From the NCBI GenBank assembly GCA_039602395.1, contig JBCNJP010000008.1, positions 19,297,867 to 19,361,866 of the forward strand: a stretch of DNA of 64,000 bases. The letters are read 5' to 3'. Source of the stretch: Deinandra increscens subsp. villosa. Its lineage: Eukaryota; Streptophyta; Magnoliopsida; Asterales; Asteraceae. Below the pieces are notes generated by a model. The model saw only the letters and a program-made list of their open reading frames with translations. It ran no database searches and was not told the DNA's origin. Positions 60,331-64,000 of the stretch are shown here, one piece after another (the first letter of the stretch is position 1; every line of letters starts with the position of its first letter). Position numbers and translations under genes: made by a program.

Positions 60331-63300
60331 CATAGGCTCGGGAGATGCCAGAGCAGATCCAAATGTCGTTACTGGTAAGTTTTCTCTTAACGGATACTAT
60401 GCTCCAGTCTTGTTTAACACTGGTGCTGATAGAAGCTTCATATCTACTAAATTAAAATGCCAACATGACTCCTTTAGATGCTAAATACGTAGTTAAACTT
60501 TCTAATGGTAAACTTGTTGAGTCTACCCATATAGTTAAAGACTGTAAATTGGAATTGGCTGGCCATAAGTTAGAAATAGATCTTTTGCCTATCACCTTGG
60601 GAAGCTTTGACGTTATTTGGGAATGGATTGGCTATCCAAGAATCGTGCTGAAATCGTTTGTCAAGAGAAAATCGTTCGAATACCGTTGCCTAGTGGAGAG
60701 TTAGTCCCAGTTCAAGGAGAAAAGTGTGGTATTGTTATGGGCGTGATATCTTTTCTCAAAGCACAGAAGTGTTTGCGTAAAGGACATTTTGCTGTTCTCA
60801 CAAACATTTCAAAGAAAACAAATGAGGAGAAGAGAATTTAAGATATCCCGATCGTGAAGGACTTTCCTGAAGTCTTTCCGGAAGATCTACCAGGTCTACC
60901 GCCTCATTGAGAAGTCGAATTTCAGATTGATCTTGCTCCTGGAGCAGCGCCTATTGCTCGCGCACCTTATCGTTTAGCACCAAATGAGTTACAAGAACTA
61001 TATAGTCAACTTCAAGAAATACTTGAAAAGGGATTTATTAGGCCCAGCTCATCGCCCTGGGGAGCTCCAGTGTTGTTTGTTAAAAAGAAAGATGGAACCT
61101 TTCGAATGTGCATCGATTACAGAGAACTCAACAAAGTGACTGTCAAGAATCGTTATCCCTTGCCCCGAATCGATGATTTGTTTGATCATCTACAAGGATC
61201 TAGCTATTATTCCAAAATCGATTTAAGATCAGGTTATCACCAACTGAGAGTCCGCATGGAGGATGTCTCGAAAACACCGTTTAGAACTCGCTATGGTCAT
61301 TATGAGTTCATGGTTATGCTATTTGGGTTAACCAACGCACCAGCGATTTTCATGGACTTGATGAATCACGTTTGCAAGCCATATCTCGATAAAATCGTCA
61401 TCGTCTTCATTGATGATATTCTGATATATTCTAAGTCTAAGGAGGAGCATGAACAACATCTTCGTTTGATCTTAGAGTTACTCAGGACCAATTGTATGAA
61501 AAATTTTCAAAGTGTGATTTCTGGATGCGTGAGGTGCAATTTCTTGGTCATATCGTTAATGATCAGGGGATTCACGTTGATCCAATCAAAGTTGAGGCAA
61601 TTAAGAATTGGCCGGCGCCTAAAACACCAACGGAAATTCGCCAATTTCTTGGTTTGGCAGGTTATTATAGACGATTTATTGAGGGGTTTTCAAAGATAGC
61701 CCAACCTCTTACGGTGCTAACGCATAAAGGAACGGCGTATAACTGGAATGAAATGCATAACGCCGCTTTTCAGCTACTAAAACAGAAACTTTGTAGCGCG
61801 CCAATATTATCCCTACCAGAGGGTAGTGATGACTTCGTGGTGTATTGTGATGCATCGAAGCAAGGATTAGGTTGTGTGCTGATGCAAAGGGAGAAATTCA
61901 TAGCTTATGCTTCTCGTCAGTTAAAGATTCACGAGCAGAATTATACAACTCATAATTTGGAGTTGGGAGCGTTCATTTTCGCGTTAAAAATTTGGAACCT
62001 TTATGGTACAAAGTGTACTATCTACACTGATCACAAAAGTCTCGAGCATATCTTTGCTCAAAAGGAGTTGAACATCAGACAACGTCGTTGGGTGGAACTT
62101 CTTAATGACTACGATTGCGCAATTAGATACCATCCAGGCAAAGCTAATATAGTAGCCGATGCCTTAAGCCGGAAGGATAACCCCAACCCTAGAAGAGTTC
62201 GTGCGTTACAACTTACTATTCATACAGGATTACCTGATCAGATCCGGAATGCACAACTCGAAGCACTCAAAGATGATAACATTGAAATAGAATCCTTGCG
62301 GGGTATGGATAAATTACTGGAAGTTAGATCCGATGGTATCCGGTATTGTGCGAACCGAATATGGATGCTCGTGTATGGAAATTTGAGGGAATTGATTATG
62401 GATGAAGCCATAAGTCTCGTTACTCTATTCATCCAGGCTCGGATAAGATGTACCAAGATTTGAAACTGATTTACTGGTGGCCTAAGATGAAAGCAGACAT
62501 TGCCACTTACGTAAGCAAGTGCTTGACTTGTTCCAAGGTTAAGGCGGAATACCGGAAACCGGCAAGGTTACTTCAACAACCAAAAATTCCCGAGTGGAAA
62601 TGGGAGGGAATTGCTATGGACTTTATCACAAAGTTACCTCGTACAGCAAGTAGATGTGATATAATTTGGGTAATTATTGATCGCTTAACCAAGTCGGCAC
62701 ATTTTCTACCAATCAAGGAAACTAATACCTCCGAGACATTAGGCAAAATTTATCTTAAAGAGATCGTCTCGCGACATGGAGTACCAGTTTCTATTATATC
62801 AGATCGAGACGCTCGATTTACATCCAAATGTTGGGAATCTCTACATGAAGCATTGGGATCGCGTCTGGATATGAGTACCGCATATCACCCTCAGACCGAT
62901 GGTCAAAGTGAACGGACCATTCAAACTCTTGAGGACATGCTGCGTGCATGTGCGATCGATTTCGGTGAAAGTTGGGATAAACACTTACCCTTAGTGGAAT
63001 TCTCCTATAACAACAGTTATCACACCAGTATTGGTGTAGCTCCGTTTGAAGCACCCTGGAAGGGTGTAGTACCTTTGGAATTTGAGGAAGGAGACAAGGT
63101 CTTGTTAAAGGTCTCACCCTGGAAGGGTGTAGTACGTTTTGGTAAACGTGGTAAGTTAAATCCGAGATACATTGGGCCATTTGAGATTGTTAAAAGAGTT
63201 GGTCTATCAGCGTATGAACTAAACTTACCAGCAGAGCTAAGTGGGGTCTATAACGTCTTCCATGTGTCGAATTTAAAGAAATTCTTAGCGGATGAGACAT

Positions 63301-63572
63301 TAATCACTCCACTTGAGGAGTTGCATGTAGACGAACAACTTCGATTTATCGAAGAACCGGTGGAAATTATGGACCGGGAGGTTAAACAATTAAAACGTAG
63401 CAAGATCCCAATCGTTAAAGTTCGTTGGAACTCGAGACATGGTTATGAATTTACTTGGGAACGCAAAGATCAGATGATGAAGAAATACCCCAGACTGATC
63501 AAGGATCAGCCTTCGTCTAGTTCAGGTACTGGTTTAATTTTCGCGGACGAAAATTCTTCAACAAGGGGATGA
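60331..63572 (+). pseudogene. K2 pol: protease, RT, RNaseH, integrase, chromodomain-like tail (damaged)
   Basis: The protease reads LFNTGADRSF at 60410-60439, with Asn at 60416-60418 in place of the catalytic Asp. RT has GAPVLFVKKKDGTFRMCIDY, KIDLRSGYHQLRV, LFGLTNAPAIF (LF where PF is usual) and FIDD near 61407. RNaseH has VYCDASKQGLGCVLM, TDHKSLEHIF and VADALSRK. Integrase has CLTCSKVKAEYRKPARLLQQ, MDFITKLP, SDRDARF and ERTIQTLEDMLRA, then an abrupt deletion at 63052. The tail has PRYIGPFEIVKRVG, VFHVSNLKKF and EPVEIMDREVKQLKRSKIP. Lesions include frameshifts near 60465, 60620, 61490 and 62440, TAA 60839 and TGA 60907. The frame ends at TGA 63570, touching the LTR. Confidence 0.92.
63052..63135 (+). 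repeat. Templated filler in K2 integrase deletion
   Basis: A 21-bp sequence at 63052-63072 is identical to 63115-63135. The second copy is in its normal coding place (SPWKGVVRFGKRG). The first sits where about 50 residues of integrase (between VAPFEA and PLEF) are missing. The reading frame is kept. Confidence 0.85.
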
Positions 63573-64000
63573 TGTGACGACTGAGAATTTTTTTTTTTCT
63601 TTTCTTTTCTTTTCTTTTCTTTTCTTTGAGTCTAGCTCATTAACTTTTACCGCGTTACGTAATTTTCGAGGACAAAAATTCTTCAACAAGGGGATACTGT
63701 GACAATCCGACTTTTCAGGCCATTTTCTGACATTAACTGAACGTAAAAAATATTAAATGTTGTGTGAACATTTATGTGCTTAACTGTGTAGCAAATTAGG
63801 GTTTTGTGTGATCAATCACTACGAGCATGCACGGAAATTTAAACGTTTGAAATTCTATGATTTTATGTGGAATTAAAACATATAAATACATATACATATG
63901 ATTTAATGATATGTATAATATTGTGTAATTAAATGATTTAATTACAATTCATTATTTATAATTTATGTACTTTAAATATATGGAAGTTATAGATTTAAAA
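63573..64000 (+). repeat. K2 3' LTR, start (continues past window)
   Basis: Starts TGTGACGACTGAG directly after the PPT ACAAGGGGATGA. A TTTTC microsatellite (63594-63628, longer than in the 5' LTR) and a second PPT-plus-LTR-start (CAAGGGGATAC, TGTGACAATCC at 63698) follow. The remaining about 300 bp match 55120-55420 closely. Confidence 0.92.

Larger units (their letters stand above)
55014..64000 (+). mobile_element. Element K2: Tekay-like Ty3/gypsy chromovirus (3' LTR truncated by window)
   Basis: Order: 2925-bp LTR, PBS, an acidic first ORF, gag with zinc knuckles, protease, RT, RNaseH, integrase with C-terminal chromodomain-like region, PPT and second LTR from 63573. Long LTRs, order PR-RT-RH-INT and the EPVEIMDREVK...VRWNSRHGYEFTWE tail fit the Tekay (Del) lineage. 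In the compared first 300 bp the LTRs differ by about five substitutions and one indel. Gag-pol nevertheless carries roughly ten lesions. Confidence 0.92.

Overview
This 64 kb window looks like a plant nuclear intergenic or heterochromatic region. It is an AT-rich mosaic of nested LTR retrotransposons with a few MITE-like repeats, and I see no convincing single-copy host gene. Primer-binding sites match plant initiator tRNA-Met (TGGTATCAGAGC) and, in one element, the Athila-type TGGCACCGTTGCCGGGGA. The protein families and the long 3' ORFs resemble retroelements I associate with Asteraceae (daisy, lettuce and tansy relatives). That assignment is recollection, not a search. A 500-base run of N at 15293-15792 marks a scaffold gap.

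Layout, with labels used throughout. F (1-7438, minus) is the 5' two-thirds of a SIRE-like Ty1/copia element, with LTR, PBS, gag and part of pol. F sits inside A (plus strand, 7439-34450), a related copia element. Of A we see the RT/RNaseH remnant (7441-9440), a very long post-pol region, a large 3' ORF (28282-33393, one in-frame TAG) and the 3' LTR (33434-34450). Two further elements interrupt A. G (9458-19447, minus copia) has matching 929-bp LTRs and a CTTGC target duplication. T (19730-23653, minus) is a complete gag-only element with an AAAAT target duplication. G is itself interrupted by B (11574 to the gap), which carries a second copy of the 3' ORF. A's 3' LTR abuts a Ty3/gypsy LTR remnant, K1 (34451-37093). 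Next come two decayed 3' ORF copies, C1 (37094-37908) and C2 (38517-41273, followed by a PPT and partial LTR), then Athila-type pol and env-like remains H (41989-47880), a relative of T called D (47881 to about 49990), and an Athila LTR, PBS, gag and protease remnant H2 (about 50000-52682). After a repeat-rich spacer with MITEs, the window ends in K2 (55014 to the right edge), a Tekay-like gypsy element with a 2925-bp 5' LTR, damaged gag-pol and the start of its 3' LTR.

The most interesting theme is the 3' ORF system of the copia elements. Four copies share an N-terminal globular domain. The three longer copies also have an acidic linker, a putative nuclear localisation signal, a coiled coil and a C-terminal domain. 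In A and B the ATG lies directly after a splice-acceptor-like AG. In A, B and C2 the ORF is preceded by its own promoter-like region, and the short repeated word found there recurs in, or resembles, that in the same element's LTR U3. Other notable signals are paired tRNA-like A-box/B-box modules with T-run terminators inside the gypsy LTRs, two 'filler' insertions copied from sequence less than 100 bp downstream, and an LTR that has been extended by swallowing a second polypurine tract.

Most coding regions are broken by stops or frameshifts. The elements with paired LTRs (G, T, K2) nevertheless show only low LTR divergence by eye, so several insertions are fairly recent.
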